In this document: in pieces, positions 51,031 to 63,140 of the stretch
Layout: each line of letters begins with the position of its first letter
Position numbering within the stretch: position 1 is the stretch's first letter
Assembly (NCBI GenBank): GCA_028023455.1
Contig: JAQFVV010006625.1
Coordinates: 124,001-188,000 of the forward strand
DNA from: Epiperipatus broadwayi
Taxonomy: Eukaryota; Onychophora; Udeonychophora; Euonychophora; Peripatidae
Reading direction: 5' to 3'
DNA length: 64,000 bases
Notes under the pieces: model-generated
Told to the model about the DNA's origin: nothing
Seen by the model: the letters and a program-made list of their open reading frames with translations, nothing else
The model's database searches: none
Made by a program: the position numbers and the translations under genes

Positions 51031-53183
51031 ATGAGTAATTGGGATAAAAAGTTAGTGACTGAGATGTCTGGTTTTGTTACTGATGATAATATTTGTGAGG
51101 AGGAAGAAGAAGAAAAATTAGTAAATCTTGAGACAGGTATACAGAGTACTCAAATTATGGATACTGAGATAAAGGAGGAAGAGAAAAAGATGATAGAAAT
51201 AAAAATAGAGGAAAAAAAATTAGTGAAAACTGAAAAAAGTATAGAAAACTCCTTAATATTAGAGGGAATGAAGTGTCTTATTGACTCTCTAAGAGAGGAT
51301 ATGAATAGAGGTAGAATAGCTTCAACTGCTAAATTTGATTCTCTAAGAGAAGATATGAATAAAAATAGTGAAGCTTCAGATGCTTAGTTTGATTTAATGA
51401 ATAAAAATTTTGGAGATATGAAAAAGGAGAGTAATTTCCTAAGAGAAGATATGAGATCTCTTAAAGAAAATAATATGAAGTCAGATCTGAAATTAGAGTC
51501 TCTTAGTGAGAACATTAAAGAAATTAGAGAAGACTTAACAGAAGAGATTAGATGTTGTATAACTAATTTAAATCAGAAACTTGAGGATAATGCTAGAACA
51601 GTGGAGGAATTTAAAGAAGTAAAAAGTAAATTTGATAGTCTTGATTTGAAGTTCCATAGGAATGAGGAGGCCATTGAAGCTTTGAAGACAGAGGTTATCC
51701 AGATTGATGATAAGAATCAGGAATTGTTAGCAAGGAAATTTTGTGAATTTTCTGAAGATACTGTCAAAAGTTTAAAGTTTCAAATAAATGAGTCTGTTAA
51801 CCAATGTAAGACTAATAATGATGATTTAGTTGTAAAAATAGATAACTATCAATTGAATGTTAGTAATAAAATGTGTGAAGTAAAAAGTCATATTGATAGA
51901 ATTAGAGAAGATATTAAAGGTATTAAGGAAGAAGTGGTCCAGACAAAAATGAGCATAAAAGATGATATAGAAAAAGAATTGACAGAGAAGTTTGAAATTT
52001 AGATATTCAAAAGGCAGATGAGGATAAGTATTGGTGTAGAGTAGAAGAAAAGATAAAGTGGTTACAAAAAGATATGAAAGAACAAGTAAGTAGATTCAAA
52101 AAGAATAGTGGTGAGGGTAGAGAGATTTTAGATCAAGGTTTGGATCAATTTAGAAAAGAACAAAAAGTGTACGTGCAACAAGTATGTGGACAAATTAATT
52201 TTGAAGAAAAGCTTCCACAAATTTGTGATCAGGTGAAAGAAATAATATCTATAAATGATAAGAAAGTAGAATTAATTCAAGAGAAATTCATAGGTAAGCA
52301 ACCTGAAGATTGTATTAATGTTTTACCAGTTAAATAGAGTAGAGTATACAAAAACAAGTAATGATAGTTCGTTAGATGATACTTTTGTAAAAGAGGTTAA
52401 TAGTTGTTCTATTAGGAAAAGTATAAATTATAAAGGAGGGATGAATAATTCTATGGCTTTACATTTCATGAAAGTGAAACCTTTTAAGAGAGATTATGTA
52501 GAAAATCTCTCAGAATTTCTCAATAATTTAGACAAATTATTTTCGTTATGTCAACAGTCGGAAAAAGAGAAATTAATCATTTGTATGGAACTGCCAAAGA
52601 TTGGTGGCAGTCACTGTTTACTCAACCTGTAGCCTATGGTGATTTCAAATGTTTAATCATAGAAAGCTTTGAAATTCTGATAAGCAGCATTGTATCAGAT
52701 ACCAAATTACTCAAGATAAATACCATAACAGTAAGGGAAGTTATACTAGTTTCTTTAGAAATCAGGCCGTACTTTTAAAAACTTAAACTGCTTGTCCACT
52801 ATCAGAAGGACAAATTGTAAAGATAGTGAGACATAACTTACCCCAAAATAGTGAACAGTTATTGATAGATGCTGACTGTAGTTCTATTGAGGATGTTGCA
52901 GAAGTGTTGGATGCTTTGGAAGTATCCAAGGTATCTGTGGAGAATAAATTTAGGTCTAATAGAGAAAGAGGTAATTATCCTTTGGCTAATGATCAATGTA
53001 GGTAGTAATAGGAGACCTCCTGTTGGATTTAAAAGAAAGTGGGACTATAGGGATAAGGATAGAATGTTTCCTCAGATAGGAAAAGTTGTTAAGTTCAATA
53101 GATTTAAAGGTAAGAATGATAATCAAAGTAATCAACCCTCTACTAGTGGTGTAACCACTATATTAAAAAGGACCAATTGGTAA
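51031..53183 (+). pseudogene. G1 gag-like region with long coiled coil
   Basis: From ATG 51031 a charged, coiled-coil protein runs to 52002 in one frame, with a single TAG at 51385-51387. It contains repeated SLREDMN units (51285-51480) and many Lys/Glu heptads. Frameshifts move it to other frames at 52074-52337 and 52318-52632. The gag core follows with VENLSEFLNNLDKLFSLCQQ and, in another frame, LYGTAKDWWQSLFTQP, parallel to AKDWW in the G2 gag. The 52869-53183 stretch (KRKWDYRDKDR, NQSNQPSTSG) is the basic C-terminal tail. No zinc knuckle was recognised. Confidence 0.75.
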
Positions 53184-53216
53184 ATCTAGTGACAAAAAAT
53201 TAAACTAGAAAGGTCT

Positions 53217-53834
53217 TTGTATGCTAGTTCCTCTTTGCAAGGACCCGGTGCTAACAAAATGGGGAACGATCAGATGTGGATGCTAAATACTTTAGATCTT
53301 GACATAGATTTTCTTGAACCATTTACTATAGGTGAACCACCTATAACTTATCAGTGTCCCATTATAATTTTGCATATTAATAATATCAAAGTAGAAGCTT
53401 TAATTGACTCTGGAAGTCAAGCTTCCATATTATCAGAGTCAACATATCAAAATCTGGTAAGCATGGAAGGTGATATACCCTCATTACCAGTAAAACAGAT
53501 ACATGTAACTCTAGCAAATGGAAAGAGAACAAAGTTATCAAATAAACAAGTTTGGATTACCTTCAAGGTAAATAATACAGAATTTGGGCATGTTTTTCTA
53601 ATTATGTCTGGGTTAATACATGAAGCCATAATAGGTGCTGACTTTAAGATTTTGAATAATTGTCAGATTGATTTTTATAATAAAATTTTTACTTGTAAGA
53701 AGGAAAGGCTTAATTTTGAATATGGTATGCATAACCTTTCCAATCAATTACTATGCATACAGAATACATTAATTGATGCTAATATAAAAGTTAAAATTGA
53801 ACATGTATATGTAATTAATTCTAAATTAGGTTAA
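53217..53834 (+). pseudogene. G1 aspartic protease region
   Basis: A 205-codon frame. EALIDSGSQASILSEST has the DSG catalytic motif of retroelement aspartic proteases, and IHEAIIGADFKILNNCQIDF is the conserved LLG.D...... block near the C-terminus. It is followed in the same frame, after a TAA at 53832-53834, by the RT. The enzyme cuts the Gag-Pol polyprotein. Confidence 0.88.
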
Positions 53835-53849
53835 AATTTATACCAATTA

Positions 53850-54740
53850 ATGTATCATTTTAAGAATATATTTACAAAAGTCCCTGGTATAATAGAAGGA
53901 TATACTCATAGAATAAAATTGAAGAGTAATGATCCTTTCCATCAAAAGATGTACCCAATTCCTTACCAATATCAGGATGAGGTACAGAGTCAAATTGACA
54001 AAATGCTGGAGTGGAATATTATTAAGAAATGCCCTTCTCCTTATGTAAACCCAATGGTTATTGTAAAGAAGAAGGATGGCAGTATTAGGGTATGTCTAGA
54101 TGCTTGAATGTTAAATACTGTAACTATACCAGAGCATGACATTCCTCCACCTGTACATGAGCTCCTTACTAAATTTCATAAGAGGTCAATTTTCTCCACA
54201 TTTGATTTGACAGCTAGTTATTGGCAAATACCACTGCATGAGAATGATCAGCAATATACAGCATTTCGATTTCAAGGTCAGTCATATGTTTTCAGATGAA
54301 TGCCTTTTGGTCTCATCAATAGTGGTGCTGGCTTAATCAGATGTTTGGACATGATTTTTTCAAAACAATTGAAAGAAAAAATCATCATGTATGTGGATGA
54401 TATAGTCATTGCTTCTGATAATTTGCAGGAGCATCTCCAACATTTGGAATTATTTTTTACTGAATGTGCTATAAAGAATGTTAAAATTAATAAGGAGAAG
54501 TGTTGAATTGCAGCTAAAGAAATAACTTTTCTGGGTCATTTAATAAATGAGCATGGAATCCAACCCCATCCTGAAAAGATTGCAGCTATTCAACGCTTTC
54601 CCACTCCAAAAACAGTAAAACAGTTAAAATCATTTTTTGGGTTATGCAATTATTATAATAGGTTCTACAAAAATTTTGCTGAAGATACCATATATTTGTC
54701 TAAATTGTTAAAGAAAGCTGAGAGGTGGAAGTGTGACTGC
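53850..54740 (+). pseudogene. G1 reverse transcriptase
   Basis: One frame broken only by TGA codons at 54105, 54297 and 54504. Blocks in order: IFTKVPGIIEGYTHRIKL, PSPYVNPMVIVKKKDGSIRV, IFSTFDLTASYWQIPL, MPFGLINSGAG, YVDDIVIASDNLQEHL (intact catalytic Asp pair), ITFLGHLINEHGIQPHPEK and FFGLCNYYNRFYKNFA. All are Ty3/gypsy hallmarks. Each TGA stands where relatives usually have Arg, which suggests CGA to TGA. The frame is lost by a frameshift after about 54735. Confidence 0.92.
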
Positions 54741-54759
54741 TAATCATGATAGAGTTTAA

Positions 54760-55200
54760 TATAATTAAAAGTAAATTTTTAAAATGCATGATTTTAATAT
54801 ATCCTGACTTTAATAAAACATTTTATGTACAAACAGATAGTAGTTACTATTGTCTGGGAGTGGTGTTGTATCAACCCAATGAGGATCAGGTACCTCATGT
54901 ATTGTACTTCTTAAGCTGACATCTGAGAGGTGCTGAGTTGAATTACACTATTACTGAAAAGGAGACCCTAGCTGTTGTTTGGGCTTTTCAGAAATTACGG
55001 CAATTTTTATTAGGTTCAGATGTGATTGTATTGACCAACCATAGGAGCTTACAGTTTCTAAATAAGAGCTACCTCAGTAATGAGAGACTTGTTAGGTGGA
55101 GCTTGTACCTCCAACAATTCAGTTATAGAGTTATCTATATTGAAGGGAGACAGAATATCCCTGCTGATATTCTTAGCCACCATCCTATCTGTTTGGTGTC
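54760..55200 (+). pseudogene. G1 RNase H
   Basis: VQTDSSYYCLGVVLYQ (first catalytic Asp, about 54832), then HLRGAELNYTITEKETLAVVWAF (catalytic Glu) after a TGA at 54917, VIVLTNHRSLQFL (usual D of TDH is Asn here) and VIYIEGRQNIPADILSHHP (final Asp). This is the standard gypsy RNase H order. The TDH change and the stop argue it is not functional. Confidence 0.88.
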
Positions 55201-55399
55201 ACAAAATCCTGACACACAAAATATAATTATCAGTAAAGTTAATTTGGTTAGGGATGGATCTATAGTTGATGATTATAATAACCTCACTATGATTCAGGGT
55301 CAGGATCAAAGACTAAATAGAATCATGACTATCTTAAATAATCATGATAATATAAATAGTAAAAATAAACATATTAAAAATATTTTCAGTAAATATAGA

Positions 55400-56484
55400 A
55401 TGTACTAGAATTTATTAATGTATAATTTGAAGTCTAGGCAGGCGAATCATGGAGGATAGTTGTGCCTTTATCTAAGATTGACAAGTTAATTATGTATGTT
55501 CATTCTAGTTATGGTCACTATAGTGCACCAAAATTATGTATGTTTTGAAATCCATTTTTACTGGAATAAAATGTATAAACATGTAATAAAAAAATTAAAA
55601 TGTGTTCTACTTGTTTAAAATCTAAATATAATAATAAATCTTATGTAGGAATTATGCAGCCCATTATTCCTGATAGGCCTAATGAGTTGCTAGCAATTGA
55701 TTTTTATGGGCCTCTTCCACCATTTAATCAACAGAAATTTATTTTAGTAGCTTATGATGTTTTCAGTAAACTAGTGTCAGCTTATCCAATGGCAAAAACT
55801 AGTGCACATAATGTTATTAAGTGTATGATTAAATATCAATTTCCATTAGTAGAAAAACCACCAATAATACTTACAGATCATGCTACAGCCTTTATATCTG
55901 GTAGATGGAATGTGTCAATTCGAACTCAGAACCTCAGACATGTTATGAACTCAATAAGAAACCCTCAATCTAATCCATGTGAACATGTTATGTGGGATCT
56001 TAGTAGATTATTTAGGGTGTATGTAGCTCATAATCATAAGAAATGGGTTCAGAAACTTTCTGAAGTTGTCAATTACATCAATAGTATTTATAATGAATCC
56101 ACTGGTTTTACACCTATTCGTTTGCATTATGGTAAACACAAACAGTTATTGATTGAAGCACCTATTCCAATTTTAAGAGAACCAATTAATGTAGATGAAG
56201 ATATTAGTCAGACTAAAGTAAAGCTACATCTTATGGGTGATAAAAAAGTAAAAAGATCCCATAATAAACCACATCCATTTAAAATTAATGATTTAGTTCT
56301 GGTTAGAACACCCCATGTTAGCAACCTACAGATAAATTAATTTAAAAAATTTCTTAGTTTGTATGAGGGTCCATTTAAAATAACTTGCAAAGTAGGTGAA
56401 AATGCATTTATGTTAGCTACATCAAAAGGTGAGAAAGGAACATATAATGCAAGAAGTCTGATTCCATACCCATCTGATGTGTAG
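55400..56484 (+). pseudogene. G1 integrase
   Basis: An HHCC zinc domain is readable with frameshifts at 55490-55625 (HSSYGHY and MCSTCLKSK). The core frame 55600-56340 has LLAIDFYGPLPPFNQQKF (first Asp), PPIILTDHATAFISGRW (second Asp) and NPQSNPCEHVMW (Glu), giving a complete D,D-35-E triad. After a TAA at 56338 the same frame continues with the GPY/F module (LYEGPFKI) and ends GTYNARSLIPYPSDV at the TAG near 56482. No chromodomain follows. It is the clade reference for G3 and G4. Confidence 0.92.
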
Positions 56485-56670
56485 ATGGTAATTTTATTTA
56501 GAAGTGCTTTTGGTTGAGATTTTCATGTGATGTTCTGATATTTTATGAAATTTTATGTTAAAGTAATTTGTTATGATATACAATAACATAGGATAAATTT
56601 AGCTATGAAGGTAATAGGAATTATAAATATAGATTAAATAGGTTAAAGGTGAATGGTTAATTTAAAATTT

Positions 56671-56689
56671 TATTAGAAGGAAGGGAATA
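56671..56689 (+). promoter_or_regulatory. G1 polypurine tract
   Basis: AGAAGGAAGGGAA immediately before TGTACC of the 3' LTR: the plus-strand primer site for reverse transcription. It fixes the start of the 3' LTR at 56690. Confidence 0.8.
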
Positions 56690-59600
56690 TGTACCATTTT
56701 GTTTGGGTCTGAATGGATTATTTCTATCAATTTAGTGAAAAATTTTAAATTTTAACGTTAAGTAAGGGCTGATGTATGTTATGTGTTAATAATCTTTGAA
56801 TAATTTAGTTAGGGCAAGTAAAATAATTGATGTATAGTATTACGTTGATATTTGTAAGAAAGCAGTTAACTAAAAACCATTATAAGATTGTATGGTTGGG
56901 AGAACTGGTCATAGGAAATACTGATTTGATAAGTCTTATAAATGGATAATTAAAGTAAATTTTAAAAGTAATGCTTTAAAGTTAAATGAATAGATTATTC
57001 AATAATAAGTGTATGTAGTAGTTCTATTTTGAAATCCTTTAATTATTTATTAATAATGTAGTGAATAAAGTGTATATTCGATTTTATAATATTAAAATAA
57101 TTATTTTAAAATTGTGCTATAATAGTGTTTTATGTAATATTTTATAAATTAAATTATTTATTTTAGTTTCATTTAAATTATCGGAGCATCTCATTTAATT
57201 TTATATCATCTGACTGATGTATAATATTCACACCTGTGTTTGAAAATAAAATAATGTTATCTGTTATAAATATTAGATTAGGTTTTAAAAATAAATATAA
57301 TAGATGAAATTAGATTTATGTTTTGTGTTGAAAATAAATATGTTAGGTTTAAAATAAAGGTAGAAATGATAATAAATATTGAAATGTAATTTTTAAAAGT
57401 TATTTTAAAGTATTTATTAAGTGTAAATAAAATATGAAAATTAATTAAGAATTGAATAATATAATAAAAATAAATATTTAATAAATTATTATTAGTTTTA
57501 AATTTAATCTGGCGTTCTATTTCCAGGATTGTGGAAAAACATTGTTTAAATAGACCAATCAAAGTGTGTATTTTGGACAGCTATTTAAGAGCTGCCAAAA
57601 ATTCCAGAGTACTATTATCCTATTTTACCATGATATTGTTGTTACTGTTACTGCAACTTTAGTTAATTAATTATTAGTTAATAGTCCATTTTATCATTTT
57701 TAAAATTCTAAAAGTACAGTAATTTATTATTATAAGATCGTGATATAGAAATGCAGTGTCTAAAAATAAATAATTCCTTACTTGCTGATCTATTTCATCC
57801 AATTTACCATCAACTTAGACATGGAGAAGTCATCAGTGAACTTAAATTTATGTAGGAAAATATTGAATTATTATTGTGTTACTAGGCACATAATTTTGCC
57901 TAATGTTAAGCATTCATGCTAACGTACAGAGTCAATTTAATTAGACAGAACTTCATGGAAAAGATTCAGATATGCTTGTCAGAGATGGAAAGGAAAATAT
58001 AAAATTTTTATTCTGAAAGCTATTTTAAAGTAAAATAGTTTTTTTTAAAAAAAAAAACTGTTAATATGAAATAACAATTATTTAAGATGCTTTCAATATT
58101 TCTTTGTAAAGAAATATTGAAATTGATGTTTGAAAGAATATTATTTTTTACAAAAATTAAAAAATGAAGATTATTAGTACAATAATTTATATTACATTGG
58201 AAAATCTTCAAAATAATAATTAATGTATGCTAGACATACAAAGGTTATAAAATTATTATAGAATTTTATTTATATCGTGAAAAACAATTTGGAATGCCGT
58301 TTTGATGCTGTATCAGAAAACTTGGACATCTGGAAATATGGATAAAAGTTACAAGAACTTGGAAACTATTTGAGCGCAAAATATAAAAAGTACTTTTAAT
58401 GCTGTATTTACATAGCCATGGAATTCGTGAATTATTTCAAATTTTGGAGACAAAGTAATAATTAAGTAAATAAATCCGGATTTTGTGAAATGAAAAGTGA
58501 ACTTACCATATTTAGTTTGGAACAGTCACCTTGAATTGTTTGTGTTGCAATGTGAAATATTAGAGCATGCATACTTTTTGTTGTCAGAAGTGTAATCAAC
58601 AACGTTGTACCAGGAGAAAAAGACATTCTCTTTAGTGAATTTTTCTGAAGGATTTTTTTCCGTAAAAATGTTTAATATTTTTTTTTTTTTTACTAACTTT
58701 CATATTTATGCTTATTCATAAAATATAAGTAGGGTAGGAACATAAAAACATTAAATTATTTACTAACCTAGAAATTAGTTATTATAAAAAAAGTCTTTAA
58801 TAATTTTAAAAAAAAAGTTTAATATTTTAAAGTATGATGATATGGAATGAATGATATTTAAATAATGTTTTTATTTAGTTTGGGATCCAGAAATATTACT
58901 GGAACAATCGACCATGAAGAAGTATTATTGATGGTAACAATTATAAAAGTATTGATCATTTTACTATGTATTTATTTATTGTATATTTTAGTGTGGATGT
59001 ATGAAATGATTATGAAAAACACAATACATATACATAGTTTATAATTTGTTTATTCATGTTAAAGAATATGCATACTTTTAATAATATTATAAGTACATTT
59101 TAATATAAGGGAAATATAAGTATATGATTCTATTATAACGGAATTTAATGTTTATTTTAAGTGATCAAAATAATAAACCGGGATATCGATACTGATTGTT
59201 TGTATTTATGTGTAAAGTTACTAAGGGATAAAATAATCTTTTCTTATCGATTGGTTAGATGGTTATTTCAGACATGAATTTATTTATTATTATAAGAATG
59301 TAAGAATAGATTTAGCGATGTAAGCTTGGTATTAAGTTAAATAGAACCAAGATAATATTTTTAGGTAGGATTTGTTTATATCGGAATAAGTATAGACGAT
59401 AGAGATTATTGTGCAAGTATAGATAACTTAGCCCTATAACTTGTATTTGTTCATGGTAGTGTTATTTTCTGTATGTTGAAGTTGTAATGTTCCATAGAGC
59501 TGAATAGATAGCTTGGACATTATGTTTATTGGTAAAGGTGATGAACTAAAATAATCATACCTTATTTATGATACACTGTGACCATGATGGTTATTTAATA

Positions 59601-60703
59601 GAAGTGCTATTAAATTAAAATCTGATTTATTCCATATACCTACTTGTATTTACTATCGATATTGCTTGAATGGTATCGTAAAGGCTAGTATTTTAAAATA
59701 TGAAATGATGAATAAGTTTAAAATGCAGAATTGTTATTAAAGAAGATAAGATGGGTTATATTGTTTAAAAGTAAAGATATGAATGAGGGTAAAGAATACA
59801 AGATTGTAACTTGTTAATAAGGAATCATAAACTTTTTATGTTTGGGACTCATTATTATTTATTACAAATAAATAAATGATGAATGGAATGTGTTTTCTAA
59901 AGATATCATTTAATCATTAAGTTTTAAAAAAATTCAATGTTAATGCATATTTTTACAAGTAAAAGAAATATACATAAATCATATTTGAAGAATACAAGTG
60001 ATCATAATTTTATATTATTATTATTTTATAATAATACACATCAATGCTTACATTTATTTGACATCATATTGAGGAATAATAAGCATTTAGGTTAATGGGT
60101 ATATTATTAATTAACATTATTTACACTATGAGTAAGTTAAGAATAATTATAGGATATAGTAAAAGTGTTTTAAAAACTAAATAATAAAAGATAAATTCAA
60201 AGTGAATTAATAATTTAAATAATACTTTTGTAATGTAATAATTTAAAGAAAATTAATGGAGGCCATAAAGATGTTATGGTAATATTTCAATAATAAGAAT
60301 TTTATAAAGCAATTTTTTGTATCTAATATTTTTTATTTAATTCTTTTTTGTGTTGTGTGAGATTACCGAAATGAGAGTAAGACAAAGTGCATGCATATTG
60401 TATATAATTTATTGTTAAAGTTTATTAATAAATTTGTTAAGTTTTGTTATAAATCTTGGTGCCGACTCAATTTCTTCACATCACAATTACATAATCACAT
60501 ATTATTATAATGAAGACATATTATTTGCACATCATAAATAAAATTGTTATTTAAGAGTTATAATGTTTTATTGATATTTTTTATTTAAGAAGTTTTATTT
60601 ATTGTAATATTCTGATGGTCATGGAAGAATTACCAAAGATTTACATTAAAATATATTAGTAATGATTGCCACATATTCTCATATTATACTATCATATCAT
60701 ACA
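56690..60703 (+). mobile_element. G1 3' LTR (4.0 kb)
   Basis: Starts TGTACC after the purine tract and ends TATCATACA, homologous to 45236-49424. It lacks the C25 tract. Immediately to the right, TGTAAGCAAATTTTCC matches the inside of the Sushi exon copy 1 (TGTAGGCAAATTTTCC, 330-345), which places the boundary at 60703. Confidence 0.9.
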
Positions 60704-60706
60704 TGT

Positions 60707-60765
60707 AAGCAAATTTTCCAGTGCTAAATTATGAGAAGTTTGTAAGATAAAAGGACATCTTATTC
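60707..60765 (-). pseudogene. Sushi exon fragment (copy 3), cut at the LTR
   Basis: The minus frame reads CPFILQTSHNLALENL, matching CPPFLQTTENSALENL of the intact exon, with no stop. The acceptor AG is at 60766-60767, and the distance from it to the first Cys (8 nt) equals that of copy 1. The exon stops at the G1 LTR end. The remaining two thirds with Cys2 to Cys4 are not found on the other side of G1. Confidence 0.8.
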
Positions 60766-61268
60766 CTTAAAAAATACATGTTTAATGACAAATTTGTGCA
60801 CATTTTTTTGCAATCTTTCATCATCACCATCATTATTATTATTAAAATTATCACAATATTGTTATCATTATTTAAAGGCTTCCAGAGTTAATAGATGCAT
60901 TTATTTTAATACTTATTGCCATCACAAACATAAATTATGAAAAAAATATTTCTATGTATATATTATAAATGCACTCTAACAGAGAATAAACTTAAAAGAA
61001 AATTGAAGAATCCAAGTATAATTTCAATGAATTAATGATATTCTCAGGTTTTCAATATTGCCTAGTTAGCATTAAAAACAATCTATTTCTACTATCACTT
61101 TGAAAATATACTTATTTTAAAAGATAATTTTGAACTATAACAAAGGTGAAATATCTTATGTTAATATAAATAAATTTACAGTTACTTATGAATACAATTC
61201 TAAAAAATCAACTGGGTAATAAATTATGAAAAGAAAATAATAATCAGCATTGTAAAAAAATATAAGAT

Positions 61269-62555
61269 AGTGTTTTGTTTTTGATGGCACTATTTCTAGC
61301 TAAATTGCTAGAAATATGCCATTTCTGTGGTCGCAGCCAAGCAGATAGCCTTCTTTCTACAATAAAACACAGAAAGAGTCTGTTTACTTAACTGCTGGCT
61401 ACTGCTGTTGTTTTTTCTATGCTAAAAGCACAGAAAAATGCCTTTATTTGCTGCCATAATTGCTTGTGTTACACACTTTCTCACAATGCTGGATTGTCTA
61501 TTTTTGCTACAGTGTTGTGTGAGTGTGTGTTGACTGCACTGTGTCTAAATAATTGAACTTTTCAGTTCCAACTTTTTTTTCATGCATTCATGGTACCATC
61601 TAACAATTTTAACAGTGTTATCACTTTTCCATCAAGACTGTGTAACCCTCACAAATTAAATTTTAGGGTGCAGCGCATCACTATTTTAAAGATCCCAATA
61701 AAAGTAATGTATCAGCAAGAAATCATCTGAGACAAGTAAAAGGTCTGCTTTGAACTCTGAACATTGGCAATTTCCAGACATTGGAGTCATCTTTCATTTT
61801 AAGTTTGTTATAATTATTAACTTTAGTGGGTAAATTGCAATCCAATTTACTTTATTCCCTTCCTCCCTGCAGTGGCTGATTAATTACTGTCTAAAAAAGG
61901 ATAAAATTTACTTTTATTTTTTATTACAAAAAGTACCATAACTTTTCTGATCTACACACACACACACACACACACACAAAGAAGTCTGTTTCTGATTAAT
62001 TACTGTCCAAATAAGTCTATGCTATATGTTCTATTATTTGTTATTAAAAAAGTAGCAGAACTTTTTATGGATACACACGCACACAAAAAATGCCATTCTC
62101 CTGAGTAATTTTTCAAAAAGGTCAAAACTGGCTTTCATTGTAAAATTTTGAAGAAGTTCTAATATAATTGACTTTGATTTCAAAACAAGGCTAAAATTTA
62201 CTCTTATTTTCTATTAAACAAGGAATGTAACTTTTTATATCCACCCTCCCCTCCAAAAAATAAAGCCAGTCTCTGATTAATTACTGTCCAAAAAAATCTC
62301 TGTATTATTATTTGCTATTTGAACGTAATATTGTGTTTTAATTTTTTAATTTTATGGAAATCATAATATAATTTACTTTTATTTCCTATTCCAAAAATAA
62401 AGTCAATAGTTCTATAAAATCACTGGCACAGAAACAATATCTGTGTTTTTGCTTTAGCATCAATGCCATAAAACAGCTGACCCAATAGATAAGAACACTA
62501 TCAAATATATAAAACAAATATACAGATCACATTATATATATATATATATATATAT
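61269..62555. repeat. Inserted block with degenerate tandem repeats and (CA)n
   Basis: From about 61870 to 62340 a unit of some 110-190 bp repeats at least three times: TGATTAATTACTGTC(T/C)AAA, then TATTATTTGTTATTA or similar, then AACTTTTTAT and a CACACA- or CCCTCC-type stretch. A (CA)n tract sits at 61955-61978. The part 61270-61560 is GC-richer and non-coding, with short hairpin-like words (TTTCTAGCTAAATTGCTAGAAA near 61288). Confidence 0.6.
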
Positions 62556-63041
62556 ATAATAATTCAAACAAATATATTTAATACAGTATTCAAAATTAAA
62601 TAATCTATTCTTTACCAGAAGTACTTTCAATTGTTTCACTGACAATCTTTATCAACTGTTAATACAAACGTACAAAAAATAAAAACTTGCGTTACCCATC
62701 ATTCAATCTATTCAAATTTCCCACAATTCTGTTGTCTTTATATTAGCCGATTGTTTATTCATCAAACCACCTCTATTCCTAAATATCATCATAGCCTCTT
62801 TAATTTTATGATATCTAGGAATAGAGGTGGTTTGATGAATAAACAATCGGCTAATATAAAGACAACAGAATTGTGGGAAATTTGAATAGATTGAATGATG
62901 GGTAATGTAAGTTTTTATTTTTTGTACGTTTGTATTAACAGTTGATAAAGATTGTCAGTGAAACAATTGAAAGTACTTCTGGTAAAGAATAGATTATTTA
63001 ATTTTGAATACTGTATTAAATATATTTGTTTGAATTATTAT
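62556..63041. mobile_element. Foldback element FB2 (234-bp arms, 18-nt loop)
   Basis: Arm 62556-62789 pairs with 62808-63041 without indels at the positions checked, with few mismatches (for example GCGTTAC versus GTAATGT). The outer end begins ATAATAATTCAAACAAAT. CAGAAGTACTTT lies 60 nt from the outer end, as in FB1 (61 nt). It is flanked by (TA)n on the left and TATA on the right and has no coding capacity. Confidence 0.85.
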
Positions 63042-63078
63042 TATATAATTTAAAAATACAGACATTTAATGGTTGTAG

Positions 63079-63079
<1 letters not shown>

Positions 63080-63129
<50 letters not shown>

Positions 63130-63140
63130 CACACACACAA
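63080..63140. repeat. (TA)n with short (CA)n
   Basis: TA tract broken once by TG, followed by ACACACACAC. Confidence 0.93.

Larger units (their letters stand above)
45236..60703 (+). mobile_element. G1: giant-LTR Ty3/gypsy element (15.5 kb)
   Basis: LTRs of about 4.2 and 4.0 kb and an internal region of 7265 bp (49425-56689). Plus-strand order: long leader, coiled-coil gag, protease, RT, RNase H, integrase, purine tract, 3' LTR. Protease before RT before integrase defines Ty3/gypsy. LTRs this long are rare but known in some gypsy families with very large elements. No env-like frame between integrase and the 3' LTR. Interrupted by several stops and frameshifts. Confidence 0.88.

Noticed and set aside
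56485-56689. Envelope gene downstream of the G1 integrase
   Set aside because: Only about 200 bp separate integrase and 3' LTR, with no open frame.
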